A stretch of 64,000 nt of DNA from G963677085 sp963677085 (GCA_963677085.2 CAXXFH010000002.1:248001-312000); one strand, 5' to 3'; shown: positions 8,625 to 17,330, counted from the stretch's first letter. The notes: generated by a model from the sequence alone, not told the origin. Made by a program: numbers and translations.

Positions 8625-8771
8625 GCAAAGGATAGATTTCAGTAGGGTGTCGTCGGCAAAGCAAACGGGGACCCTGTCAAACGACCTTACGAGGTGACGA
8701 TCTAGTTGTTGTTGACTGAGTTGAATCGCACATCTGCATTACATCGGTTGGATTGTACAACGACAATTTGA

Positions 8772-8800
8772 ATTATACCCTTGGTTTTACGTCGTCTGAA
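8772..8800 (-). promoter_or_regulatory. Candidate sigma-70-type promoter for the histidine kinase
   Basis: On the minus strand TATAAT (8777-8772) is preceded, after 17 bp, by TTCAGA (8800-8795), a 4/6 match to TTGACA. It lies about 150 bp upstream of the kinase start, leaving a moderate leader. Confidence 0.4.
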
Positions 8801-9251
8801 GTCGCCAAACACTTGAACTCGTGGTTGATCCGGGACTCTGTGGAGGTATACTCACTCCGATTGAAGCGGTAGGATGAAGTGTGGTAGGTAAAACTGCTAT
8901 CGTATCGGCCATAGGGTAGTTCTACCATAGATCGACGGTGGAGCGACGAGAATGTTTGGTTTGGGGTCGGGGGGGGGTGAATACTTGGCGCTCTAGGCGA
9001 CCAAGCAGTGCGATGGAACATCGTCGTGGTGAGGGTGGATAGGGAGAGCTCTCAGGAGGGTGACAGCATGTTGTCACTGACGAGCCGTTTTTGACTTTTT
9101 TGTCGTGGTAATGGGGGATTCCGTGAGGGCCAGATGGATGGGGTGGGCCTGTTTGGCACGTCGTGCCGAGCGATTGCATAAAGGGCCACCCGGCGGAATT
9201 CCGATTGTCCGTGGCAATAGGTCGGCCCCGCCCTTCGACGAGCGGTTTGTG

Positions 9252-9325
9252 ATCCATTGAATGGTCGGCTAAGGTCCAACGCTTTGAATGCGGGCTCGCG
9301 ATGACCACCCTCCATCAATAGACAA
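9252..9325 (+). repeat. Dispersed repeat, family C copy 2
   Basis: Block-for-block similar to 4180-4255: ATTGAATGGTC, CCAACGCTTTGAA, GCGGGCTCGCG and CATCAATAGACAAGG. It ends about 60 bp before the start of the PstS-like gene. Confidence 0.55.
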
Positions 9326-9383
9326 GGTTCCGTAAGAGTCAATCAAAAAATATTCAGGGAATTTATGTTTTTGGGGGTGCTCT

Positions 9384-10280
9384 ATGTCGATTTCGTTAGT
9401 CCGAGTCTCAGGCACTGGTATCAGTGCTCGGCAGGTTTTTCTCGTTGTGCTGGTGTGCATTACCCTTGTTAGAGGGGCGTGCGCTCAGGCCGTGTTGGCC
9501 GATGATGGCCCGCCGGCAATGCCCAGGCACAACAACTCCTTGAAGATTGTGACGACCGAGAGTCTGGCGCCGCTTGGCTTGGCTGTGGCCAAACGGTTTG
9601 CCGAACTCCGGTGGGATGTGGCCGCGGGCGATAGAGACCTGGGGATTCAGAAGGTTCGTGCCGGACTGGCGGCGGTGGCTCTGACCGATCAACTCCCGGC
9701 CGAAGCAAACGACCAACAGCCTGATGTGGTGGCCGTACCATTTGCCTGGGAGGCCGTCGCCGTCGTCGTGCATCCGTCGAGTGCCGTAGTCGCTTTGCGC
9801 ACGCAGCAGATTCGCGATGTCTTTTCGGGCCGAATCACTCGCTGGCGACCGATCGGTGGTCCCGATCTTCCGATTCACGTCTACAGTTGGGGTACCCCCA
9901 GCAGTACGCGAGAGATTTTTCGCACAATGCTCCTGCAACGTGGGCCCGTGGTGTTGGCCGCTCGGCCTGTGACCTCCAGCAAACAAATGCGTGAGATGCT
10001 CCTTTCCGATCCGCAGGGCATCGGATACTTGCGCCTGGGGCTTGTCGGTCGAGAGTTGCGCGCGGTGGCCCTCGATGGCGTACCGCCCACGGCCGTCACG
10101 GTTCGTAGCGGGACCTACAAGACGGCTCAGCGTCTTTACCTTGTCACCCGGGGTAAGCCGGTCGGGCAGGCCAAAACGTTTGTCGATTTTCTCCTGGGCG
10201 AGGGCGGCGTCGAAGAGGTCGAAGCCGCCGGTCTGATTCCTTTGACGGTGAAGGCACCCGAGTCCGACGAGTCCAATTGA
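9384..10280 (+). CDS. PstS-like periplasmic substrate-binding protein
   Basis: A 298-residue exported protein of the PBP-like (phosphate-type) superfamily. A signal peptide covers about residues 1-40. The mature part begins LKIVTTESLAPLG, and continues with the family pattern: VALTDQL, VVAVPFAWEAVAVVVHP, IRDVFSGRITRWRPIGG, the ligand-loop SSTREIF and GIGYLRLG. In PstS homologues these regions hold an oxyanion. No permease or ATPase genes of a Pst system are adjacent, so it may serve as a solitary binding or sensing protein. Substrate specificity (phosphate or another oxyanion) cannot be stated. Confidence 0.88.
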   Translation: MSISLVRVSGTGISARQVFLVVLVCITLVRGACAQAVLADDGPPAMPRHNNSLKIVTTESLAPLGLAVAKRFAELRWDVAAGDRDLGIQKVRAGLAAVALTDQLPAEANDQQPDVVAVPFAWEAVAVVVHPSSAVVALRTQQIRDVFSGRITRWRPIGGPDLPIHVYSWGTPSSTREIFRTMLLQRGPVVLAARPVTSSKQMREMLLSDPQGIGYLRLGLVGRELRAVALDGVPPTAVTVRSGTYKTAQRLYLVTRGKPVGQAKTFVDFLLGEGGVEEVEAAGLIPLTVKAPESDESN

Positions 10281-11143
10281 CGCCTGCGCGGCCAATCAAC
10301 GGAAGACGATCAACGGACGCCTAGATTTCCAGGCGTTTGACCTTACCCAACCGTTCAATGAATATGCGAGCATCAATATATGTCAACCGCATAACGCCCG
10401 TGGTTGACGACGAGGAGATGTGGAAGATTACGGTCGATTGAGGTGCTCTTTTTCGGCATCCGCATTTCCCCTCAACGGCTAACCACGAAACAGCGCTTGT
10501 TGATGTTCGCAAAAGTAGTGAATTGGCAACGCGGCGGGTTTTCCCACAATTGCCGGGCTTCCGTTGGTCGCCCTTGTGTCACTACTCATGCGATGCTCAA
10601 TATAAGCCAGACGTCCGCCGGTCTTGTTTCGTTGATTCGGGAACTCAAGCCGAAAACATAATGATCCGAATCTCCGCTCTAACGGGGCGAGGGACGAGAG
10701 GTTAGGGGCGAGCATGGTCCGTTTCGACCTGCATTTTCTCGTCTCTCGCCGCTAATCTCTTGGCATGGCTCTAGTTAACGCTGTGCGCTTCGCCAGACGC
10801 TTTCAGTTTGAGTTCAGGAAGATGCGAAGATGCAAGAGGCCGCAAAGTGTCATCGATTTGAAGGCACGCGATGAGAACGACTGCCGCCGAGGAATGTTGA
10901 CTCAATTGGTGGCATTTTTGACGCCGGGAGTGGTGCGTGAGACAATTCAATCATAGGTGGATTCATGCAATTCGTTGAAAAGGCTTGGAACACCAAATTC
11001 CGGGGACCGTGGGCGGCTCGGCCGTCCCTGTTCCTATCGTGTTTAATCGTACAACAATGGCTGGCAGGCTGTCGTGGGCATCGTTGCTTAACCGACTGTC
11101 AGATGGCGGCAGTGTCGGCCAATCCCAAGAGCGAGTCAACAAA
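10281..11143. other. Intergenic region with decayed repeats
   Basis: About 860 bp with no credible gene. A family C-like block (GCCGGGCTTCCGTTGGTCGCCC) is at about 10545-10566. An imperfect inverted repeat pairs ACGAGAGGTTAGGGGCGAG (about 10694-10712) with CTCGTCTCTCGCCGCTAATCTCT reading the other way (10738-10760). Another family C fragment (GCAATTCGTTGAAAAGGC) is at about 10967-10984 just before the aldo/keto reductase. Confidence 0.45.
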
Positions 11144-12157
11144 ATGTCCAGCGAACACAACCAGGGAATTTCTCGGCGTCGCTTCGTGGCCCAGTCGGGC
11201 GTGGCTGCCGGTGGCGTGCTGCTCGGCGGTGCCGCGGCGGCGAACGGTTCGTCGCCGCCAGAGCAGGCAATCCCCCAGCGGGTTCTGGGGCGGACGAACG
11301 TACCGATTACCGCGATGACGCTTGGCACGGCGCCCTGCGGCCAGTCACGCGACGTGTCCACTCAGCAAGTTGCCGACATTGTCGACGAAGCGCTTAACCA
11401 GGGCATCGCCTCTATCGACACGGCCCGATTGTACGGCAACGCCGAAGAAGGCATTGGCCGGGCGCTCGGTCGCCGTCGCAAAGACGTGTTTCTGGCCACG
11501 AAAATCTGGGCCGATACGGTTGACGATGCCGAGCGGGCGATGAGCGAGTCGCTTAAGGCGCTGAAGACCGACTACGTCGATCTGTTGTATTTTCACAATC
11601 TCGGTAACCGCAACGTCGAGACGGCCATGGGGGCCGACGGGGTGTTCACCTGGATTCAGAAACAGAAGGAACTCGGCAAAACACGATTCGTTGGCATCTC
11701 GGGCCACAACCTTTCGGAGCGTTTTCCGGCGTTCATCGAGACCGGAGAAGTGGACGTGGTGCTGATGGTGTTGAACTTCGTCGACCGTTACATCTATGGC
11801 TTCGAACGCAAGATCCTACCCTTGGCGCGCAAACACAACCTGGGCGTAATTGCCATGAAGGTGTTCGGCGGCATCCAAGGCGGTTTCCGTAACTATGGTG
11901 GGCCGCCATCGCCTCCGCAAATGGACACGAAATATCTCGATCTGGCCGTCCGCTACACGTTGGGCCTGCCCGGGGTTACTTCGGTGAACATTGGAGTACA
12001 CTGCGCAGAGCAGGTGCGCGAAAACGTAAAGCGAGTCAAACGCTACCAGGCCCTTAGCCGGGAAGAGTTGGATGAAATCGCTCGAATCGGCCAAACACTT
12101 TCGCCGCAATGGGGCCCGCATTTCGGCCCCGCTGCCGCGCCGGTGCGAATTGGGTGA
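11144..12157 (+). CDS. Tat-exported aldo/keto reductase
   Basis: A 337-residue NADPH-type aldo/keto reductase with a twin-arginine signal. ISRRRFVAQSG at residues ~9-19 followed by a hydrophobic AAGGVLLGG stretch is the Tat motif, which fixes the start at 11144 rather than the longer frame at 10985. Catalytic residues of the family are in place: Asp/Tyr in DTARLYGNAEE, Lys in LATKIW and His in LYFHN. The barrel ends with SVNIGVHCAEQVRENV. It would reduce a sugar or aldehyde outside the cytoplasm, or act as a gluconolactone-type oxidoreductase as other planctomycete Tat paralogs may. It converges with the mutarotase gene; the stops are 7 bp apart. Confidence 0.92.
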   Translation: MSSEHNQGISRRRFVAQSGVAAGGVLLGGAAAANGSSPPEQAIPQRVLGRTNVPITAMTLGTAPCGQSRDVSTQQVADIVDEALNQGIASIDTARLYGNAEEGIGRALGRRRKDVFLATKIWADTVDDAERAMSESLKALKTDYVDLLYFHNLGNRNVETAMGADGVFTWIQKQKELGKTRFVGISGHNLSERFPAFIETGEVDVVLMVLNFVDRYIYGFERKILPLARKHNLGVIAMKVFGGIQGGFRNYGGPPSPPQMDTKYLDLAVRYTLGLPGVTSVNIGVHCAEQVRENVKRVKRYQALSREELDEIARIGQTLSPQWGPHFGPAAAPVRIG

Positions 12158-12164
12158 ACGGCGC

Positions 12165-13310
12165 CTACTTCGTCGAAAACTTGTAGATTGTCGTGGTCGA
12201 GTACTTCTCGCCGGGCTTCAGGATCGTTGAAGGGAAGTCCGGCTTGTTGGGTGAGTCGGGGAAGTGCTGGGTTTCCAGGCAGAAGCCATAGCGGTGTTTG
12301 TACGCCTTGCCGCCCTTGCCCACTTTGCTGCCGTCGAGGAAGTTGCCACAGTAGAACTGTACGCCCGGCTCGGTGGTGAAGACTTCCATCACACGGCCAC
12401 TACTCGGATCGTAGACGCGAGCAGCCAGTGACATTTCGCCATCCTTCTTGTTGAGCACCCAGTTGTGGTCGTAGCCGCCGCCGAAACGGAGTTGTTCGGT
12501 GTCTTGGTCGATTCGTGCCCCGATGGCGGTCGGCTGGCGGAAATCCATCGGCGTGTCGGTTACCGAGCGGAGTTCCCCGGTGGGAATCAGTCCCTTGTCG
12601 ACCGGTGTAAAACGATCGGCGTTGAGCATCATCTGGTGATTCAAAATGGTGCCACTGCCCTGCCCTGCCAGGTTGAAATAGGAGTGGTTCGTGAGGTTTA
12701 CCGGCGTGGGCTTGTCGGTCGTGGCGTCGTAGTGGATGACCAGTTCGTTGTCGTCGGGCACGATGTAGCGGACGGTTACCCTCAGATTGCCCGGGTAGCC
12801 TTCTTCACCGTCTTCGCTCAAATAGCTTAGCACCAAGCCGGGGCCTTTGTCGGCCAGTACTCCCTTGGCCGTCCAGGCGACCTTGTCGAAACCCTTCAGG
12901 CCGCCGTGCAGGTGGTTTTCGTTGTTGTTGGTGGCTAGCGTGTATTCCTTCCCGTCGAGCGTGAAGCGTCCTTTGGCGATGCGGTTGCCGTAGCGTCCGA
13001 CGATGGCGCCGAAGTAGGGGCAGCCGGCTAGGTATTCTTCGAGCGTGTCGAAACCCAATATCACGTCGCCCGGCTTGCCATTGCGGTCGGGTACCCAAAG
13101 CGAAACGACCGTGGCGCCGTAGTTGGTGATCGAAACGGTCATCCCCCGGCCATTGGTCAACGTGTAGAGTTCCACGGGCGTACCATCGGCCGTCTTGCCG
13201 AACGGCTTGCGGCTAATGCTCTGTTCGGCCTGCACCTGACCGATTGCCGTCGCAATGAGGAAAACCACGGAAAGGATCGTAATACATCGGGCAATGGCCA
13301 CTGGTTTCAT
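12165..13310 (-). CDS. galM: Exported aldose 1-epimerase (galactose mutarotase)
   Basis: A 381-residue mutarotase that interconverts alpha and beta anomers of aldoses. Start 13310 is supported by GGAG about 10 bases upstream; the frame extends to 13379 but only through a family B repeat. A cleavable signal peptide (to about residue 28, QVQA) makes this an exported form. Conserved catalytic and substrate residues: NHLHGG (His), TNHSYFNLAG (His), and the Glu of TTEPGVQFYCGNFLDG. Length beyond the signal is typical for bacterial GalM. Confidence 0.95.
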   Translation of the reverse strand: MKPVAIARCITILSVVFLIATAIGQVQAEQSISRKPFGKTADGTPVELYTLTNGRGMTVSITNYGATVVSLWVPDRNGKPGDVILGFDTLEEYLAGCPYFGAIVGRYGNRIAKGRFTLDGKEYTLATNNNENHLHGGLKGFDKVAWTAKGVLADKGPGLVLSYLSEDGEEGYPGNLRVTVRYIVPDDNELVIHYDATTDKPTPVNLTNHSYFNLAGQGSGTILNHQMMLNADRFTPVDKGLIPTGELRSVTDTPMDFRQPTAIGARIDQDTEQLRFGGGYDHNWVLNKKDGEMSLAARVYDPSSGRVMEVFTTEPGVQFYCGNFLDGSKVGKGGKAYKHRYGFCLETQHFPDSPNKPDFPSTILKPGEKYSTTTIYKFSTK

Positions 13311-13347
13311 GCTCTGAGTCTCCGTGTTGCTGAAAAGGATAGGATTT

Positions 13348-13425
13348 GAGACGATTTCACAACCCGGTTTCGGGTCCATGTGCTCATTTGACGAACGATC
13401 TCACCACCGGTTTTGGAACGGCTTC
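13348..13425 (+). repeat. 78-bp inverted-repeat element, family B copy 2
   Basis: Same length and layout as 4262-4339: GAGACGATTTCACAACCCGG at one end, ACCGGTTTTGGAACGGCTTC at the other, CCCGGTTTCGGG in the middle. It lies exactly between the mutarotase leader and the stop codon of the DsrE-like gene, abutting the latter. Confidence 0.75.
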
Positions 13426-14012
13426 TAATAGGTAAACACCACTGTATTGGCCGTTAGGTGATCGAAAAGCTGGTTGCGATCGGTGATCATGGTGGCTTCG
13501 GAAACGAGTTCCTCCGGTTTGACCTTCATGATTTCCGCGCACATCGGGCAGACCAGCAGCGTGGCACCCTGGGCCGAGAGTTCTTCGAGATACTGCCGCA
13601 CCGGCTTTTGACCGGTCATTCCGAACCGTTTCGGCAGATTCTTCGACGCCAAGGGCGGGGCCTTCACGTTGAAGAAGATAACGCACTGGTGGCCCGCGGC
13701 TACCGTATGTTCGGCCAAGTTCAAGCCCATGGTTACCGCGTGCAAATCGTCCTTGCCGCTGGTGAGGTTAATCACCACGGTGGGTTTCCCCATCGTCGAT
13801 TCGGTGAAGTATTTTTCCGCATGTTGCCCGGCTTGCTTGGCACGTTCGGCCAGATCGTCTTGCCATTGCTTTCGAGCTTCGTTGATTTGCCGGGCTTGTT
13901 CTTCGAGTTCGGCCATTCGGTTTGCGAACTCCTCGTTCTGCTCGTCGGCCGCGCAACCGAGTGAAAGAGCGATGAGCAGAACTCCAACAGCAGTCAATAG
14001 CCGTGTCAACAT
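13425..14012 (-). CDS. DsrE-domain lipoprotein with coiled-coil stalk
   Basis: A 195-residue predicted lipoprotein. ATG 14012 is preceded by AGGAGG with ideal spacing. Signal peptide with lipobox-like LSLGC (Cys at about residue 20). Residues ~25-70 are charged and helical (MAELEEQARQINEARKQWQDD), a probable coiled-coil stalk. Residues ~78-195 resemble the DsrE/DsrF-like fold: VVINLTSGKDDLHAVTMGLNLAEHT and the CPMC pair in LLVCPMCAEIM. DsrE-type proteins handle sulfane sulfur or persulfide via Cys. An outer-membrane or inner-membrane anchored sulfur/redox role is inferred; substrate is unknown. Confidence 0.8.
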   Translation of the reverse strand: MLTRLLTAVGVLLIALSLGCAADEQNEEFANRMAELEEQARQINEARKQWQDDLAERAKQAGQHAEKYFTESTMGKPTVVINLTSGKDDLHAVTMGLNLAEHTVAAGHQCVIFFNVKAPPLASKNLPKRFGMTGQKPVRQYLEELSAQGATLLVCPMCAEIMKVKPEELVSEATMITDRNQLFDHLTANTVVFTY

Positions 14013-14365
14013 CGGAAGACCTCCTCGGAAAAGTCGATGATCAATCATCGTCGAGTCGATTAGTGACGCAGTTTAGTATGCAATCGCCCAATCGACAAGC
14101 CACCGGGGAATGGACGCATCGTGGGAGGGCTGTCCCCTAGTTCCCACGCTGCAGCGTGGGAACTAGGAGAGATGCAGGTTTGGACCAAGGGAAGATTCGA
14201 GTTCGGGGACCCCGTTTGGGGCTGGGGGACGCCCGGTTTGCGGGTGGTGTCTCTTCGGCCTACAATGACAGGCATCAATTTCCTCTGGTAGCCGGCGTCC
14301 ACCATCAGCTTGTAGCGGCCCTACGACGTGCGGCGGCCAAAAGGTTCTCTGAGTGAGGTGATGCG
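14013..14365. other. Intergenic region with a 32-bp palindrome
   Basis: No gene seen. The notable element is the perfect palindrome at 14136-14167. GAGTGAGGTGATGCG just before 14366 provides the ribosome binding site of the ApbE gene. Confidence 0.5.
14136..14167. repeat. Perfect 32-bp palindrome
   Basis: Left half CCTAGTTCCCACGCTG (14136-14151) and right half CAGCGTGGGAACTAGG (14152-14167) are exact reverse complements with no loop. A looser relative (TTTCCACG-TTTTA-CGTGGGAA) is at about 19038-19058. Likely a REP-type element or cruciform-forming site. Confidence 0.8.
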
Positions 14366-16024
14366 ATGAACCTGCCTGCGCTACGTCTCTTTCGATGTTG
14401 TCGTGTTCGTTGCTGGAGTGTACTGACTTTGGCGGTGGCCATTTCGCTCATGACGAGCCGCGTTCACAGCGGTGAGATCTACTCGTTTCATCGGGACGAC
14501 GTGCTCGGTACCTCGTTCGATCTTCAAATAGAGGCCGAGTCATTGGCCGCGGCCGAAGCCGTGGAGGCGATCATTCTCAAAGAGGTCGATCGTCTATCCG
14601 TCCTGTTGAGTAGCTATAGTGCAACAAGCGAGCTGAGCCGATTCGTTGCCGCTCCGGCCAAACCGCGACGCGTGTCGACCGAACTGCGCGAGTTGCTCGT
14701 GGCATGTGACCATTGGAAGAAGACGTCCGACGGCGCATTCAATCCGGCGGTCGAGTTGCTTAGCCGACTGTGGCAGAAATGCGCGGCAGAGAATCATCTG
14801 CCCTCGGCCGAACAGTTGCAGCAGGCCGCGCAGACGGTGCAACGCAGCGGGTGGCAGTTCGACGCGACCGGCAACACGGTCGTGCGCACCGGCGAGGCTC
14901 CGCTGAATCTCAATGCGATCGCCAAGGGTTGCATCATCGATTGTGCCGGGCAAGCTGCCGCGAAGGATAGCGACGGAGTGGCCGGATTTCTGTTGGATAT
15001 CGGTGGCGACCTGCGCGTGTTCGGCTCCACGGTGGCCTGCGTCGGTGTGGCCAGCCCCGAAATGGCGGCCGACAACGCGCGGCCCATGTGCTTTCTGGCG
15101 ATAAACCAAGCTGCCGTGGCGACAAGCGGTTGCAGCCAGCGTGGGTTTGATATCGGAGGCGTTCACTATTCACACATCCTCGACCCTCGGACCGGGCAGC
15201 CGGTTGCCGAAGTGGTTAGCGCCACGGTGGTCGCGCCGGACGCGGCCGGGGCTGATGTTTTGGCCACGGTGCTCAACGTGCTTCCGGTGCAACAGGGGAT
15301 CGACCTTGTTGAACAACTCGCCGACACCGAATGTCTCATTGTCACTGCCAAGGGGCAAACGTATCGCAGTGCCGGTTGGGACCGACTTGCCTTCGACTTC
15401 GGTGACGCCGAGTCGCCATTGGCCATGGCCGATGGCGCCCAAGACGCGGCCTCTGCTGCCAAGGGTGAAAAGAACAAAGGCGATGTGGCTGATTCGGAAG
15501 CAACGAAACGGGAGGAAGAGGCTGACGCTGAGAAACCGGCGTTGGAGGGCCCCTGGGGTAAGCAGTTCGAACTGCTGGTCGATTTCACGGTTGCCCGACC
15601 ACGGACGTATCGCTATGAGCGGCCGTACATTGCACTTTGGATCGAAGACACCCAAGGCAAGCCGATTCGTACGCTGAGCCTTTGGGCCGGCGATTTCCGC
15701 TGGTTGCCCGACCTGCGTCGCTGGTACTACCTGCACTACCGCGATCGCAAGCTGATCTACGCAGTGAGCCGGCCGTCGCGGCCGCCGGGGCGTTACCTCA
15801 TTCTGTGGGACGGTCGTGCGAACGACGGTACCTACGTGCCGCCCGGCGAGTACAACGTGATGCTCGAAGCGGTTCGCGAATACGGTAGCTACCAGATTTG
15901 GCGGAAGAAGGTTACCACGGGCGGCGAGGAATTCCACATGAACTTGCAGGGCAACCCGGAGATCAGCCGTGTGTTGATCGACTACCGCCGCAAGGAGAAA
16001 CCCCAGGAGGTCGCCCAGAAATGA
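14366..16024 (+). CDS. apbE: FAD:protein FMN transferase (ApbE) fused to DUF2271
   Basis: A 552-residue exported two-domain protein. After a signal peptide (to about residue 35) residues ~38-335 match ApbE: GTSFDLQIE, FNPAVELLSRLW, LNLNAIAKGCIID, FLLDIGGDLRVFG, YSHILDPRTGQPV and a metal-binding Asp/Ala segment. ApbE moves FMN from FAD onto Thr/Ser of client flavoproteins outside the cytoplasm. A charged linker (~340-390) leads to a C-terminal domain with YIALWIEDTQGKPIRTLSLW and WDGRANDGTYVPPGEYNV, which I assign to DUF2271. The next gene (PepSY membrane protein) starts inside the stop codon, so the two are translationally coupled and probably form one flavin/iron-redox unit. Confidence 0.92.
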   Translation: MNLPALRLFRCCRVRCWSVLTLAVAISLMTSRVHSGEIYSFHRDDVLGTSFDLQIEAESLAAAEAVEAIILKEVDRLSVLLSSYSATSELSRFVAAPAKPRRVSTELRELLVACDHWKKTSDGAFNPAVELLSRLWQKCAAENHLPSAEQLQQAAQTVQRSGWQFDATGNTVVRTGEAPLNLNAIAKGCIIDCAGQAAAKDSDGVAGFLLDIGGDLRVFGSTVACVGVASPEMAADNARPMCFLAINQAAVATSGCSQRGFDIGGVHYSHILDPRTGQPVAEVVSATVVAPDAAGADVLATVLNVLPVQQGIDLVEQLADTECLIVTAKGQTYRSAGWDRLAFDFGDAESPLAMADGAQDAASAAKGEKNKGDVADSEATKREEEADAEKPALEGPWGKQFELLVDFTVARPRTYRYERPYIALWIEDTQGKPIRTLSLWAGDFRWLPDLRRWYYLHYRDRKLIYAVSRPSRPPGRYLILWDGRANDGTYVPPGEYNVMLEAVREYGSYQIWRKKVTTGGEEFHMNLQGNPEISRVLIDYRRKEKPQEVAQK

Positions 16025-16947
16025 CCCCTAATTCCGACAAACCCGGCGCTGGCGGGCGGAGTCGAGCACGGTCGTTCTGGGGGACGGTGCGATGGCTGCA
16101 CATCTACCTATCGGCGTTGGGATTTTTGGCGCTGCTGTTCTTTGGCGTCACCGGGTTCACGTTGAATCATCCGCAGTGGTTTTTTGACGAGGCCGAAGAC
16201 GTCCACGAACTACAGGGCAATCTCGACCCGGCCCTGTTGAATCTCCAGGTTTCCGAGTCGAGGGACGCCGGTTCGTCGGCTGGTCCTACATTTCTCCCCT
16301 CTCCCGTCGCGGGAGAGGGGCCGGGGGTGAGGGCGGTTCCGGAAATGCCCGACGCCCCGACCGATGCAATGGAGCTGCCGCCACCGGTTGAGGCGGCCGA
16401 AATGCCCTTGCCTCCCGACGCGGCTGCACCGCTACCGGATGCTACCGACGACATGCCGTCGGTGGCCGATTCGGACGAGGTACCGCGGTTGCCCCCGCCG
16501 GTCGAGACCCAGTCGGCCGAGTCGTATGCCAGCCGGCAAGACTTCACCGCGAACATCGACAAGTTGGCCGTCGTCGAGACATTGCGGAGCCGACATGGCA
16601 TCGGCGGTGCGGTCGACAACATCACGGCCGACGAGTATCAGTGTAGTGTCGTGTTCAAAGCGCCGGGCTACTCGGCCGATGTCTTCATCGATCGTGCCAC
16701 GGGCGAGTACCGTTTGGCCGAAAGCTACCGCGGCGCGGTGGCCGTGTTGAACGACTTGCACGCAGGCCGTGATGCCGGGCGCGCATGGAGTTGGGTCATC
16801 GACGTATCGGCCGTCATTATGGTGATTGCCGCGGTCACGGGCTTGGCGCTATTGTTCGTCGGCAAGCGCCGACGGCGTGCCGGGGCGCTTGTGGCCGTAT
16901 TCGGCAGCGTACTCGTCTTGCTCGTCTACGTCTTGTGTGTGCCGTGA
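16021..16947 (+). CDS. PepSY-type membrane protein with an in-frame repeat insertion
   Basis: A 308-residue protein whose ATG overlaps the ApbE stop by 4 bp. Transmembrane segments are at about 25-46, 258-282 and 286-306. The first TM is the PepSY-associated pattern (WLHIYLSALGFLALLFFGVTGFTLNHPQWF); residues ~180-250 form a PepSY-like domain (LRSRHGIGGAV, DVFIDRATGEYR). Between them lies an acidic Pro-rich linker. Residues about 91-105 (FLPSPVAGEGPGVRA) are encoded by a palindromic intergenic-type repeat (16294-16333), so a mobile repeat appears to have inserted in frame. Family members are linked with siderophore or flavin-dependent iron reduction; that role here is inferred. Confidence 0.85.
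   Translation: MTPNSDKPGAGGRSRARSFWGTVRWLHIYLSALGFLALLFFGVTGFTLNHPQWFFDEAEDVHELQGNLDPALLNLQVSESRDAGSSAGPTFLPSPVAGEGPGVRAVPEMPDAPTDAMELPPPVEAAEMPLPPDAAAPLPDATDDMPSVADSDEVPRLPPPVETQSAESYASRQDFTANIDKLAVVETLRSRHGIGGAVDNITADEYQCSVVFKAPGYSADVFIDRATGEYRLAESYRGAVAVLNDLHAGRDAGRAWSWVIDVSAVIMVIAAVTGLALLFVGKRRRRAGALVAVFGSVLVLLVYVLCVP
16294..16333 (+). repeat. Family D palindromic repeat inside a coding region
   Basis: CCCCTCTCCCG / CGGGAGAGGGG hairpin followed by CCGGGGGTGAGGG. The same module occurs in intergenic DNA at 16957-16999 and 50397-50435 and in variant forms at 17206-17260, 21286-21339 and 21398-21427. Here it is read in frame within the PepSY protein. Confidence 0.85.
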
Positions 16948-16956
16948 AAACAGTCT

Positions 16957-16999
16957 CTCTCCCCTCTCCCCACCGGTGAGAGGGGCCGGGGGTTAGGGG
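16957..16999 (+). repeat. Family D palindromic repeat
   Basis: CCCCTCTC and GAGAGGGG arms with GCCGGGGGTTAGGGG tail; ten bases after the PepSY stop codon. It may act as a transcript-end hairpin. Confidence 0.7.
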
Positions 17000-17029
17000 C
17001 TGACGCACCAACGATTTTCCCGAGTATTA

Positions 17030-17130
17030 TTGACTCCTGGCTTGATTGTGGAACACTTCATTGCGTTCTGGCCCAGAAAACCGGGCTCCCGCTGGTCGCC
17101 CTCGTTCCACAAGCAACGCAGGACGCAATA
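17030..17130 (+). repeat. Dispersed repeat, family C
   Basis: Core ACCGGGCTCCCGCTGGTCGCCC with flanking inverted pieces CATTGCGTTCTGG and GCAACGCAGGACGCAATA. Lies about 200 bp upstream of the thioredoxin-NHL gene. Confidence 0.6.
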
Positions 17131-17205
17131 AAGAAAAAGTGAGGTCAAAAGAAAGAGAATTGTCTTGAGGATAGACGCCTCACGTAATGCCCTTTCCGCT
17201 TCTAC

Positions 17206-17260
17206 CCGCCCTCACCCGGCGACTTCGTCGCCACCCTCTCCCGAAAAGGCGGGCGAGGGT
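17206..17260 (-). repeat. Family D palindromic repeat, variant
   Basis: CCCGCCCTCACCCGGCGAC then TTCGTCGCCACCCTCTCCCG, the longer variant carrying the GGCGACTTCGTCGCC hairpin, as also seen in another arrangement at 21286-21339. Confidence 0.65.
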
Positions 17261-17330
17261 TTGCCGTGGCCCCAACGTGCGGGGTGTCTGACTTGTCATG
17301 CCGCCGTATAGTTCATCCGGAGGATATCCG

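Larger units (their letters stand above)
8625..9383. other. Intergenic region between histidine kinase and PstS-like gene
   Basis: About 760 bp without a convincing gene. It contains the candidate kinase promoter near 8772-8800, a run of nine G at about 8968-8978, and a family C repeat at about 9252-9325. Small open frames here have no motifs. Confidence 0.5.
16948..17330. other. Repeat-filled intergenic region
   Basis: No gene. Holds two family D repeats (16957-16999 and 17206-17260) and a family C repeat (about 17030-17130). GGAGGATATCCG immediately before 17331 is the ribosome binding site of the next gene. Confidence 0.7.
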
